NCBI RefSeq assembly: GCF_002201895.1
Contig: NZ_CP019436.1
Span: 1,091,867 to 1,155,866 of the forward strand
Origin: Methanopyrus sp. SNP6
GTDB lineage: Archaea; JAADCQ01; Methanopyri; Methanopyrales; Methanopyraceae
DNA length: 64,000 nucleotides
Direction: 5' to 3'
Shown here: piece by piece, positions 8,606 to 16,699 of the stretch
Position numbering within the stretch: position 1 is the stretch's first letter
Layout of the letters: each line of letters begins with the position of its first letter
The notes under the pieces: model-generated
The model's input: the letters and a program-made list of their open reading frames with translations, nothing else
Told to the model about the DNA's origin: nothing
Database searches by the model: none
Made by a program: the position numbers and the translations under genes

Positions 8606-9771
8606 CCGACCCCCAGCAACTTCAGAACCGTCGGCAAGGCCAGCGCTGACGTGCAGAGCGATGGATCGACACCGGAGCGGAGCGCGTAAATCCCTATTCC
8701 CGCACATACGATCGCCGTACCGAGCGAGCCCAACCCATGAGATGTCATCAACGCGAGCAGTCCGATTACTACGGTACCGGTCAGTACCCGCGCCCGTGCC
8801 CCGGAGAGCATCTCTCCCAACACCCTGGTCGAAAAGATGAGCAGCCATACTCCCAACACCGACACGAGTAGGTACACACCCACCGACGCCAACACTTCTG
8901 GGTACGTGATGTCTCCAACGGACCGCTGGATGAACACCGAGGCCCCACTTCTAGGGTTTCCAAGCGCGTGCAGAGCCACGATCGAGGACACCGCGTCGGC
9001 GGCGTCGATACCGGAGGTTACCAGTAGGTACCGCTCGGTCGTATCGACACCCAACCTCGTCAGGACGGAAACCACGTTGGCAGGACCCAATCCCGGCAGG
9101 AAACCGAGAGTACAACCCGCGAATGCCGCCAAGATTCCGCACTTCGGGAGCTCCTTCCCAAGTATTGCAGGCTTTCCGGGCCGCTGCTTCGGGATCGAAG
9201 TACGGTTTATCAAACAGGAAATTCCTGGACCGATCGCGTAGAATCCGGAGAACATAGCTTCCAGTGGGGAAGCTACGTCGAGCGGTCCTGAAAGAACCAC
9301 GTAGCCTAACACGGAGCTCGCCGAGAAGATCGCCAACCCGCGGAGTCCGTTATCGTACGTTTGAAGGACCAGGATCGCCAGTACCAGCCACGGTATTATC
9401 GGCTTGGAGATGACGTACATGGGCCCTACGATCTTCACGATGCACGGGAGCGTGACCGCAGCGAAAAAGCCCGTGGATAACGTCCCCAAGGCGACGAGGC
9501 GAGCGGCTTCTTCCGCCCTTCCCTCAATTGTATAGCGCTGCAACGGAATCAACACGGCGACCGACGTTTGATCATCGGGTACTCCCAAGAACATGCTTTC
9601 AACCTTGGATAACGGGACGTTGACGGCTGAGCATGCTGAAGCGAACGTCAGCACGTCTTCACGGTCGAGGTACGTGGGATTAAACTCCGAAAAAAATGTA
9701 TTCGGATGGAGTCCGGGGATGTACCCCGATAGCATCCCGGAAAAGATTCCGAGAAACACTCCACCGAGCAA
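8602..9771 (-). CDS. TctA/DUF112-like polytopic membrane protein
   Basis: A roughly 389-residue membrane protein with about ten hydrophobic helices. It resembles the large permease of tripartite tricarboxylate transporters and the archaeal DUF112 group, including two related glycine/proline loops: GYIPGLHPN near the N-terminus and LGFLPGLGPANVV in the middle, the family's duplicated 'G..PG.g' element. No TctB or TctC partner is adjacent, so this is a standalone archaeal form of unknown substrate. TTG 9771 avoids overlap with the divergent gene at 9801; the open frame continues to 9870 but would overlap it. It heads the operon ending at 5522. Confidence 0.68.
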   Translation of the reverse strand: MLGGVFLGIFSGMLSGYIPGLHPNTFFSEFNPTYLDREDVLTFASACSAVNVPLSKVESMFLGVPDDQTSVAVLIPLQRYTIEGRAEEAARLVALGTLSTGFFAAVTLPCIVKIVGPMYVISKPIIPWLVLAILVLQTYDNGLRGLAIFSASSVLGYVVLSGPLDVASPLEAMFSGFYAIGPGISCLINRTSIPKQRPGKPAILGKELPKCGILAAFAGCTLGFLPGLGPANVVSVLTRLGVDTTERYLLVTSGIDAADAVSSIVALHALGNPRSGASVFIQRSVGDITYPEVLASVGVYLLVSVLGVWLLIFSTRVLGEMLSGARARVLTGTVVIGLLALMTSHGLGSLGTAIVCAGIGIYALRSGVDPSLCTSALALPTVLKLLGVG

Positions 9772-9800
9772 GTCCGACCCACCGGACCGGGGACCTCGAG

Positions 9801-10349
9801 ATGCTAAAGGAGCTATGGCGATCGTTTGTGATGGCGCTAGGAGCCGCATGGGCACTCGGACTCCTAGCACTTACGGTTCACATCTTGGGGCTCGCTTGGA
9901 CCATAATCCTCTTCTTAGGGATCATGGTCTTGTTGGGAATTGGTGCTTCGGGGAGAGTCTCACCTTTCATTGCAGTAGCGAGAGGTTTAGGGTTGCTGTC
10001 GCTTTTGATTGTAAACGCGGCCAGACTGGAGTACCTGGCGCCATGGCTCGCCATACCTGTACTCGGAGCACTTTACGTTCTCGACAGGCCCGCCTTTTAC
10101 TTGGTGATAGCAGCGGCGGGAGCTATCCTACTGCTTCGAGCGATAATAGAAATCCATAAAACCGCCGTCGGGGTGGACTTCAGGTACAGGTCGAAGGTTC
10201 AGGAGATGGCGTTAGCAATTCGTGAGATCTCGTCGGGAATCATGGAAGCCCTAGAGAGACTCTCCATGATCTCTGCGGAGAAGAAAGAGGAGCTGAGTGG
10301 AACGTTCACCGTTGCTGGAAAGAAGTTGTTGAGGTGGATGCTCAGCTGA
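9801..10349 (+). CDS. Small membrane protein, unknown function
   Basis: A 182-residue protein with four or five hydrophobic segments covering residues about 10-115 (for example LGLAWTIILFLGIMVLLGIG and FYLVIAAAGAILLL), then a charged cytosolic tail of about 65 residues with helical heptads. No family recognised. ATG 9801 follows a GGACCTCGAG leader and lies 29 bases from the divergent TctA-like start, so the two genes must share or interleave promoters. The upstream part of the open frame (from 9696) is antisense to the TctA-like gene and excluded. Confidence 0.6.
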   Translation: MLKELWRSFVMALGAAWALGLLALTVHILGLAWTIILFLGIMVLLGIGASGRVSPFIAVARGLGLLSLLIVNAARLEYLAPWLAIPVLGALYVLDRPAFYLVIAAAGAILLLRAIIEIHKTAVGVDFRYRSKVQEMALAIREISSGIMEALERLSMISAEKKEELSGTFTVAGKKLLRWMLS

Positions 10350-10400
10350 GGACGCGTCTGCGGTTCAATCGTCATCATTCTTCAGTAGCGCGGGACGTCG

Positions 10401-11678
10401 TCATCCGCGCCCCTTCCAATCGACTAGGATCTGGTCACCTTGAACTAACATCTTGCCCTCTGGGACGTTTTTACGAACGATGGTGGAAGGCGCGGTGGCC
10501 GAGTACGGGCCTAATTTCCGTCCCGGCAGTATAGAGGTGTTGATTCCTGTTTTGACTCCGTCCCCCAGTACGGCTCCGAACTTCCTCCTACCTGTATCCT
10601 CGAGCTCGCCTTTGACTATCACCTTCACGCTGCGCCCGTCGTGTCTGAGGTTGGCGATGATGGTACCGGCTCCCAGGTTGCACTTGGCCCCGATAACGCT
10701 GTCCCCCACGTAGGAGAGGTGGCTGACGTTCGTTCCCTCCATGATTATGGAGTTTTTGATTTCGACGGCTTGACCGATGCGAACGTCCCGGACCAGCGTC
10801 GTCGCCGGTCGGAGGTAGCAGTTAGGTCCGATCTCGCACCCCGGGCCTATGTATGCTGGCCCTTCGACTACGACTCCCGACCTGAGGATCGCGCCTTCGG
10901 CTACCCACACTGGCCCTCTCAGCTCCACGTTCTCCTCGATGATCCCTTCGACCTCGGGACGCCACATCGCGTTCCGAAGTGCCCAAGCGTTGGCATCGAG
11001 TAGGTCCCACGGTCGACCCACGTCGGACCAGAATCCGTCGTACGAAACCCCTCGAACACCTTCTTCGGTGGCGGCATCGAGCAGCGCATCGGTGATTTCG
11101 AACTCGCCCCGTGGTGAGGGCGTGACCCGCTCCAAGAACCTCTCGAACTCCGGTTCCGCCACGTACACTCCCGCGTTCGCCAGGTTGGAAGGGGCCTCTT
11201 CGGGCTTTGGCTTTTCCACGAGCTCCACCACGTAACCGTCTTGCAGTCTCGCAACCCCGAACTCCGACGGGTCCTCGACCTCCACCAGCACCATCGAGGC
11301 GACGCCTTCGTGCTCGCGTACGGCGCGCTCGAGCAACTCCGGATCGAACACCAAGTCTCCGTTCGTGATCACCACGGTCTCGTCGGGTTCAATCTCCCGC
11401 CACGCGACGTACACAGCGTGGGCTGTTCCCATTGGCTTACCCTGACGGACGAACTCCAGATCGAAGGAATCTCCCCAACGATTCTTGACGTATCGTTTCA
11501 CCTTATCGGCCAGGTATTCCACGACTACTACTAGATGCTCCACTCCGATGCGCTCCATGGCTTCGATGGAGAAGTCGATAAGACGGCGATCGGCCACCGG
11601 CAGGAGGACCTTCGGCCGTGTCTTCGTCAGCGGTCGCATCCGAGTACCTTCACCTGCCGCGAGTACGATGCCGATCAT
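10401..11678 (-). CDS. glmU: Bifunctional sugar-1-phosphate nucleotidyltransferase/acetyltransferase, GlmU-like
   Basis: A 425-residue two-domain enzyme. The N-terminal nucleotidyltransferase has the signature VLAAGEGTRMRPLTKTRPK and the metal-site GDL segment. The C-terminal half is a left-handed beta helix of hexapeptide repeats (for example IGPGCEIGPNCYL) followed by HDGRSVKV and a typical archaeal GlmU-like tail. It would make UDP-GlcNAc from GlcN-1-P, acetyl-CoA and UTP, for pseudomurein and glycolipids. ATG 11678 overlaps the stop of the phosphoglucosamine mutase gene (ATGA), so substrate flows between co-translated enzymes. The exact sugar (GlcNAc versus glucose/dTTP) cannot be proven by motif. 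Confidence 0.85.
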   Translation of the reverse strand: MIGIVLAAGEGTRMRPLTKTRPKVLLPVADRRLIDFSIEAMERIGVEHLVVVVEYLADKVKRYVKNRWGDSFDLEFVRQGKPMGTAHAVYVAWREIEPDETVVITNGDLVFDPELLERAVREHEGVASMVLVEVEDPSEFGVARLQDGYVVELVEKPKPEEAPSNLANAGVYVAEPEFERFLERVTPSPRGEFEITDALLDAATEEGVRGVSYDGFWSDVGRPWDLLDANAWALRNAMWRPEVEGIIEENVELRGPVWVAEGAILRSGVVVEGPAYIGPGCEIGPNCYLRPATTLVRDVRIGQAVEIKNSIIMEGTNVSHLSYVGDSVIGAKCNLGAGTIIANLRHDGRSVKVIVKGELEDTGRRKFGAVLGDGVKTGINTSILPGRKLGPYSATAPSTIVRKNVPEGKMLVQGDQILVDWKGRG

Positions 11679-13033
11679 TCCCTCACCTCCTCGACACACC
11701 TGCGGACGAGATCGACGAACTCATCCCCGAGCTCTCGGGCGCGCTCTTTGGACTCCGCCTCCACCGTTATCCGTACGAGCGGTTCGGTGCCGGATGGTCT
11801 AATGAGCACCCAACCATCGTCCAGTTCGACCCGAACACCGTCTACGGTGTCGATGTCGTCGTAAGCCTCCCGGAGGCGCGTCTCCACAAGCCTCATCACT
11901 TTGGGCTTGAGCTCGTCTGGACATTCGACGGTTTCGCGCACGACCGGGTAGCTCGGGATCTCGGCCAACAGTTCCGAGAGAGGTCGCTCCTCCTCGATCA
12001 GCAGACTCACCATCCACGCCGCGGAGAGCGGACCGTCGGGACACATGTGTACGTTAGGGTGTATCCAAGTCCCGTTCGGTTCCCCTCCGAAGATACATCC
12101 TTCCTCCCGTATCGCGGCGGCTACGTGAACGTCTCCTACCTTGGTTCTCACCACCTCACCGCCCATCTCTCGGACTACCTCGTCGATGACCATCGAAGCA
12201 TCGACGTTCACCGCGACCTTTCCTGGACCCTTCTCCTCGAGGATTCGCCGGCACGCCAACGCCAGCACTTCGTCGTACCCGGCGAACTTACCTTTCTCGG
12301 TAACGAAAACCACACGGTCGGCATCCCCATCGTGGGCGATCCCCAGATCAGCATCTGTCGCTCGCACGGTTCGCATGAGGTCCTTCAGGTTCTCGGGCTT
12401 CGGCTCCGGTTCCCGGCCCGGGAAGTGTCCATCAGGATGCGCGTTTAGGGAGATAACCTCACACCCCATCTCACGGAGTACCACTGGAGTGACGAACGCG
12501 GAGGGACCGTTGGCACAGTCTACCACGATGCGCAACCCGTCTCCGTCGACGGAGACCTCATCCAGTATCCTCTCCACGTGTACGTTCAACGCCGTCTCGT
12601 CGTCGACCACCTCACCGTACTCGTCCCAATTCGGGTATTCTAAATCGCCGTCCATGATCTGCTCTATTTCACGCTCTTGTTCGGGCGAGAATGCCATTCC
12701 GTCGGAGTTCCAGAACTTTATTCCGTTGTACTCGGGAGGATTGTGGGAAGCTGTGATCATCACACCAGCGTCGAGACCTTCAGTCGCAACGTAACAGCCC
12801 AGAGTCGGCGTGCACACTAACCCGATGTCCACAACATTGCATCCTTGGGCGGTCAGTCCTGAGATCACGGCTGCACGAAGTGTATCGCAGTGCACTCGGG
12901 TGTCACGACCTACGGCGACAGTGCCGTCACCCAAGTACTCGCCGAGAGCGCGCCCAGCTCGAAGTGCGAGCTCCGGAGTTAGGAATTCTCCTATTCTACT
13001 TCGGATGCCGGACGTACCGAAGTACTTACCCAC
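11675..13033 (-). CDS. glmM: Phosphoglucosamine mutase
   Basis: A 452-residue alpha-D-phosphohexomutase converting GlcN-6-P to GlcN-1-P. The phosphoserine loop TASHNPP places the catalytic serine at S96; the metal loop is HDGDADR; the sugar-specificity loop is GGEPNGTWI; and the C-terminal phosphate loop is RPSGTEP. GTG 13033 gives the standard GKYFGTSGIRS N-terminus. Coupling with the GlmU-like gene supports the glucosamine assignment over phosphomannomutase. Its start is only 13 bases from the divergent methyltransferase gene, and those 13 bases form a GGGGGG-A-CCCCCC palindrome. Confidence 0.88.
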   Translation of the reverse strand: MGKYFGTSGIRSRIGEFLTPELALRAGRALGEYLGDGTVAVGRDTRVHCDTLRAAVISGLTAQGCNVVDIGLVCTPTLGCYVATEGLDAGVMITASHNPPEYNGIKFWNSDGMAFSPEQEREIEQIMDGDLEYPNWDEYGEVVDDETALNVHVERILDEVSVDGDGLRIVVDCANGPSAFVTPVVLREMGCEVISLNAHPDGHFPGREPEPKPENLKDLMRTVRATDADLGIAHDGDADRVVFVTEKGKFAGYDEVLALACRRILEEKGPGKVAVNVDASMVIDEVVREMGGEVVRTKVGDVHVAAAIREEGCIFGGEPNGTWIHPNVHMCPDGPLSAAWMVSLLIEEERPLSELLAEIPSYPVVRETVECPDELKPKVMRLVETRLREAYDDIDTVDGVRVELDDGWVLIRPSGTEPLVRITVEAESKERARELGDEFVDLVRRCVEEVRE

Positions 13034-13046
13034 GGGGGGACCCCCC

Positions 13047-13850
13047 TTGTTCGCGTTCCTACTCGCCGGGGATAACGTCGATTTAGCGCTATCGGAACTG
13101 AAAGGGGCGCTCAATGCGGAAGTTGGATCCTACAGGATCGAACGTGAGGGTAGAGTGGCTCTAGTTGAGGGAATTTCGAGGAGAGATGCCGAGCGCGTGG
13201 TACGTCGTCTCGCCAGAACCCACGCGGTTTACGAAATTGGCCACGGCCCTTCGAAACTGAAGATAGGGGGAGAGGAAGTCCCTGCCGATATGATAGCACG
13301 TCGTGAGAAGCTTTCCCACCGTAAGCCACATAAAAGGCCTGAATTTATGCCCGACTCTACCGAACCGTTCTTAGCCCGTACCTTGGTGAACTTGGCTGAA
13401 GGACGCCGTGGTGAGCGCTTTTTGGACCCCATGTGCAATGTAGGAGGGATCCTAATAGAAGCTGGACTTATCGGGTGCATACCGGTGGGTGTGGATGTCA
13501 GAGTTGACCTGGTGGAGAGAGCGGAACGGAACTTGGAGCATTATGGCATCACCGAGTATGAGCTCCACGTTGGACGGGCCGAAAACGTAGACGATATCCT
13601 CAATGAGGGTGTGCAGGCGGCTGCCGTAGATCCTCCCTACGGTCGGGGATCGTACGTAGAAGGTGGGCCTGTAGACAGGTTAGTACTTGAGACGCTGGAG
13701 GCGCTCTTCGAGGTCGTGGAAGGTAAGGTGGCTTTATCAGTTCCGAAAGAGGTTTGGAGAGAAATTTCCGGAAGCCTTCACGTCGAGACGGTAGTCAAAG
13801 ATCGGGTCCATCGTAGCTTGACTCGAGTAATCGCCGCAGTTACCGGATGA
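13047..13850 (+). CDS. tRNA (guanine-N2) methyltransferase, Trm-G10/Trm11-like (THUMP + Rossmann MTase)
   Basis: A 267-residue protein. The N-terminal half (about 1-110) is THUMP-like, and the C-terminal half is a class I SAM methyltransferase with FLDPMCNVGGILIEA (SAM loop), VGVDVR and the catalytic DPPYG of N2-guanine methyltransferases. Archaeal homologues dimethylate G10 of tRNA; both tRNAs in this window have G10. I use TTG 13047, whose product starts FAFLLAGDN as in homologues, with the GGGGGG tract as a ribosome binding site; an ATG at 13005 would overlap glmM. The stop codon region doubles as the C box of a guide RNA. Confidence 0.78.
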   Translation: MFAFLLAGDNVDLALSELKGALNAEVGSYRIEREGRVALVEGISRRDAERVVRRLARTHAVYEIGHGPSKLKIGGEEVPADMIARREKLSHRKPHKRPEFMPDSTEPFLARTLVNLAEGRRGERFLDPMCNVGGILIEAGLIGCIPVGVDVRVDLVERAERNLEHYGITEYELHVGRAENVDDILNEGVQAAAVDPPYGRGSYVEGGPVDRLVLETLEALFEVVEGKVALSVPKEVWREISGSLHVETVVKDRVHRSLTRVIAAVTG

Positions 13851-13898
13851 TGACCGCGGACCGTTCTGAGTAAATGATGAGTTTTCGGGGAGCTGAAT
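13845..13898 (+). ncRNA. C/D box guide sRNA (strong candidate)
   Basis: All four boxes are perfect and ideally spaced. C box ATGATGA at 13847-13853, 12-base guide 13854-13865, D' box CTGA 13866-13869, 4-base spacer, C' box ATGATGA 13874-13880, 12-base guide 13881-13892, D box CTGA 13893-13896. The 12-base box-to-box distances are the classic archaeal geometry. It would direct two 2'-O-methylations, opposite the fifth guide base upstream of D' and D. The C box includes the TGA stop of the methyltransferase gene, so it is probably processed from, or overlaps, that mRNA. Ends are approximate; the flanking stem is weak. Confidence 0.85.
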
Positions 13899-14130
13899 GT
13901 GGTAGTTCGGCGATCGGTTCGATTCTAACACGTCAGTGTGCACCGTCGGTTTAGTTTCTAGGATACGCCTAAACTCGTCGTGCAGCTTTCCTCGATCAAA
14001 CCTATCGATCACGCGATAATGAAGGTGCCTCGACACAACACTGGACTATTTTTAACTCAAGCTCGCACGCCCGAATTCGGTCTAATATCGCGAATTCATT
14101 ATAGTAAACGGCTGGTAAGCGGTACATGTC
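13899..14130. other. Intergenic region between convergent genes
   Basis: About 230 bases between the C/D sRNA and the 3' end of the minus-strand radical SAM gene. I see no further gene. It is moderately AT-rich around 14041-14110 and contains no clear terminator hairpin. Confidence 0.5.
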
Positions 14131-15528
14131 TCAGCTTCGCCTCTGGGCGAGTTGGCATCCGGGATCCGAGTCATTTACGCTACCCTCGTACGCGTAGACT
14201 CTGGCCCTACATCCCCCGCAGACGTACCGGTACTCACATTCCCCACAAGGACCGTGGAGATCGTCGCGGTTTCGACATTTCCACAATATGTCGTCATTCC
14301 AGAGTTCTTCCCTGTCATCCCTTAGTATGTTGCCGATTTTGACGGGTAAGAACACACACGGTTGGACGTCTCCATTCGGTCGAATAGCTAATAGACATCG
14401 GCCCGCTCCGCATCCACCCAAGAACTCCACCAGGGAGGAGAATCCACCACTCCCGCCGTAAAAATGCGTTCCGTACACAACCTCGGATGTACCTTCCTCG
14501 GACATTTGCAGACTGACCCGGGCCATCTGAGGTGCTGTGGAGTAAATCATGATGTCCCTCTCCGTGGCCTCTTGGATTAGGGTCTTGAGGACACGTTCCC
14601 TGTCCTCCGGGCTGAGATCAAGATCCGGGCGGAATCTACCATGGCCTGTGGGGATGAAGTTGAACACCGCGACACCGTCGGCACCCAACTCTTCGGCTAG
14701 GTCCAGCATTTCAGGCAGCTCGTCCACGTTGTTGCGATGCACTGTGAACGCTATGACTGTGATTACGTCGGTTTCAGCGCAATTTTTGACACCTTCCAGG
14801 GCCCTTTCCCATGCTCCTTTGACACCACGGAAACGGTCATGTGTACCCGGATTGGCGCCGTCGACGCTGATTTCTACGTACTCAACACCTGCAGCCTCCA
14901 GCCGCTCCGCTACCTCTCGATCGATGAGCGTCCCGTTCGTGGCCAGCGCGGTGAACATCCCCTCGTCAGCCGAGGCTTCGGCGAGCTCGAAGAAGTCGCC
15001 ACGCATCAGCGGTTCTCCACCGGAGAAAGCCAATGCTGGAACATTCCACTCAGAGAGCCTCTCTATGACCTCCAGCGCGCGTTCGGTGTCGAGTTCTCCT
15101 GGTGCCGGTTCGCCAGCGCTCGAGTAGCAGTGTTTACACTTGAGGTTACATAGTCCAGTTACATCCCACACTACTAGGTATGGGGCGGCTGGAACGAACG
15201 GCTTTCGAACGCCGTATTCGTGAATTCCAAGCAGAGTAACGGCGATACCTCGCCGGTACGGATCCTGCGCGAGACACTCGCGTAACGTCTCCCGATTCAC
15301 GCCTAAGGCTTTAGCACATCCTTCGACCGCTGTTTTCACCAATTTGGCTAGCATACGGCACTTTCGGCAAGCGTCCTCGCGTCCTCCGTAGGCGACATCC
15401 AGCGCTACCTTGACACGTAAGTTCTCGCACGAGTCACACCACTTGGTACCAAGTTTCAGTAGTTTCTTCCCTGGTGCGGTCTTTAGGAACCCGTTCAAGA
15501 ACTCGACGAACGCCTCGATTCGCGCCAT
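14131..15528 (-). CDS. Radical SAM / SPASM-domain protein
   Basis: A 465-residue radical SAM enzyme. An N-terminal segment carries CDSC and CRKC cysteine pairs; the SAM cluster motif is CNLKCKHC near residue 133; then FSGGEP and NGTLI; and a C-terminal SPASM-type cluster region with CGAGRCLLAIRPNGDVQPC, then CGECEYRYVCGGCRAR and a final cysteine. Such enzymes modify peptides or cofactors (relatives include heme- and tungstopterin-related maturases); the substrate cannot be assigned. It is read in the same direction as cofH and cofG, 58 bases after cofH, making three radical SAM genes in a row, but the extra Cys-rich N-terminus is not a Cof feature. Confidence 0.8.
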   Translation of the reverse strand: MARIEAFVEFLNGFLKTAPGKKLLKLGTKWCDSCENLRVKVALDVAYGGREDACRKCRMLAKLVKTAVEGCAKALGVNRETLRECLAQDPYRRGIAVTLLGIHEYGVRKPFVPAAPYLVVWDVTGLCNLKCKHCYSSAGEPAPGELDTERALEVIERLSEWNVPALAFSGGEPLMRGDFFELAEASADEGMFTALATNGTLIDREVAERLEAAGVEYVEISVDGANPGTHDRFRGVKGAWERALEGVKNCAETDVITVIAFTVHRNNVDELPEMLDLAEELGADGVAVFNFIPTGHGRFRPDLDLSPEDRERVLKTLIQEATERDIMIYSTAPQMARVSLQMSEEGTSEVVYGTHFYGGSGGFSSLVEFLGGCGAGRCLLAIRPNGDVQPCVFLPVKIGNILRDDREELWNDDILWKCRNRDDLHGPCGECEYRYVCGGCRARVYAYEGSVNDSDPGCQLAQRRS

Positions 15529-15586
15529 TGTCCGTGACCCACCGTTTGTGACAGTGAGAGTGAGATGTGGAGAGGGAAGCGATACT

Positions 15587-16699
15587 TCAATACACCTTCA
15601 CGGGCTCGTAAAGGGTTGTGCGCTGTACTGGAGTGAAGCCGGCCTCCCGAATTATTTCCACGATCTCCTCTGGCTCTAAGCTCTCCGTTTCCTTAGCCCC
15701 CGCCTCACGGGAGATGTTCTCTTCCATGAGAGTACCACCTAGATCGTTCGCCCCGGCGTGTAGCGTCATCTGAGCCAACTTTACCCCGAGCTTTACCCAA
15801 GAAGCCTGTATGTTCGGGATCAACGGTCCGAAGTACAATCGGGCCACTGCGTGCACGAGTACGTCCGTCATGCCAGATACTCCGGGTCGCGCCCCTCCCC
15901 GTCGGTAAATCGGTGCGTTCGAATGTACGAAAGAGAGCGGCACGAACTCCGTGAAACCCCCAGTGTCCTCTTGGATTCTTCGGAGCCGCTTCATGTGGTC
16001 GATCCAGTCCCTAGGTGAATCGATGTGACCGTACATCATGGTACAGGTAGTGGGAATACCAAGCTCGTGTGCGGTCCTGATGATGTGTTCCCACTCGTCG
16101 GCTTCCAACTTATCAGGACATAGCCGCTTCCTTACCTCCGAAGAGAATATCTCCGCGGCCGTTCCGGGCATCGAATCGAGACCGGCTCGCTTAAGCTCCC
16201 GCAGTACGTCTTCGATGTCCTCTCCAGCCAGCTTGGCGCAGTACTTCACTTCCATCGGTGAGTAACCGTGCACGTGGATATCCTGGGCTTGCGATTTGAT
16301 CTCGTCCAACATTTCCAAATAGTACTCAAACGTCGCCTCGGGATGCAGCCCGCCCTGAAGACACACTTCCGTAGCTCCAGCGTCACGGGCTTCCGCTGCC
16401 CGCTCACCCACCTCTTCCGGAGTCATACGGTAAGCATCTGGGTCGTCCGGATCCCTCCGGAACGCACAGAATCGGCACCTGTTAATGCATACGTTGGTGA
16501 AGTTGATGTTCCTGTTCACCACGAACGTGACATGCTCACCGGCGATCTTAAGTCGGGCCTCGTGTGCAGCCCGCATCACCTTGTATGAGTCCAGCTTGCC
16601 CTGCAAGATGTCCAACGCAGTTCCCTCGTCGATGCCACCGGCTACGGCAGTGTTCACTAGCTCGTCGACGCTGACTTCATCGGGCGAACCCCTCATCAT
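15587..16699 (-). CDS. cofH: FO synthase subunit 2 (CofH)
   Basis: Radical SAM enzyme that with CofG builds FO, the deazaflavin chromophore of coenzyme F420. The cluster motif is CINRCRFCAFRR; downstream are CLQGGLHPE, HGYSPMEV, PGTAAEIF and HAGANDLGGT, all typical of CofH. About 370 residues. The start is uncertain: ATG 16699 or 16696 gives a 20-23 base overlap with cofG, while the open frame runs to 16735. It acts on tyrosine and the ribityl-aminouracil intermediate. It is coupled to cofG immediately upstream. Confidence 0.93.
   Translation of the reverse strand: MMRGSPDEVSVDELVNTAVAGGIDEGTALDILQGKLDSYKVMRAAHEARLKIAGEHVTFVVNRNINFTNVCINRCRFCAFRRDPDDPDAYRMTPEEVGERAAEARDAGATEVCLQGGLHPEATFEYYLEMLDEIKSQAQDIHVHGYSPMEVKYCAKLAGEDIEDVLRELKRAGLDSMPGTAAEIFSSEVRKRLCPDKLEADEWEHIIRTAHELGIPTTCTMMYGHIDSPRDWIDHMKRLRRIQEDTGGFTEFVPLSFVHSNAPIYRRGGARPGVSGMTDVLVHAVARLYFGPLIPNIQASWVKLGVKLAQMTLHAGANDLGGTLMEENISREAGAKETESLEPEEIVEIIREAGFTPVQRTTLYEPVKVY

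Noticed and set aside
7700-8848. Long version of the AIR-synthase-like gene starting at 8848
   Set aside because: The first 81 residues overlap the TctA-like gene on the same strand and have no family resemblance; GTG 8605 with a GTGA overlap is better.
11618-12448. 276-codon open frame on the plus strand
   Set aside because: Antisense shadow of the glmM gene; no ribosome site and no domain.
13854-13865. First guide of the strong sRNA matching the bacterial 23S segment AACGGUCC
   Set aside because: As I recall, archaeal 23S differs at that place, so the 8-base match is not used as a target claim.
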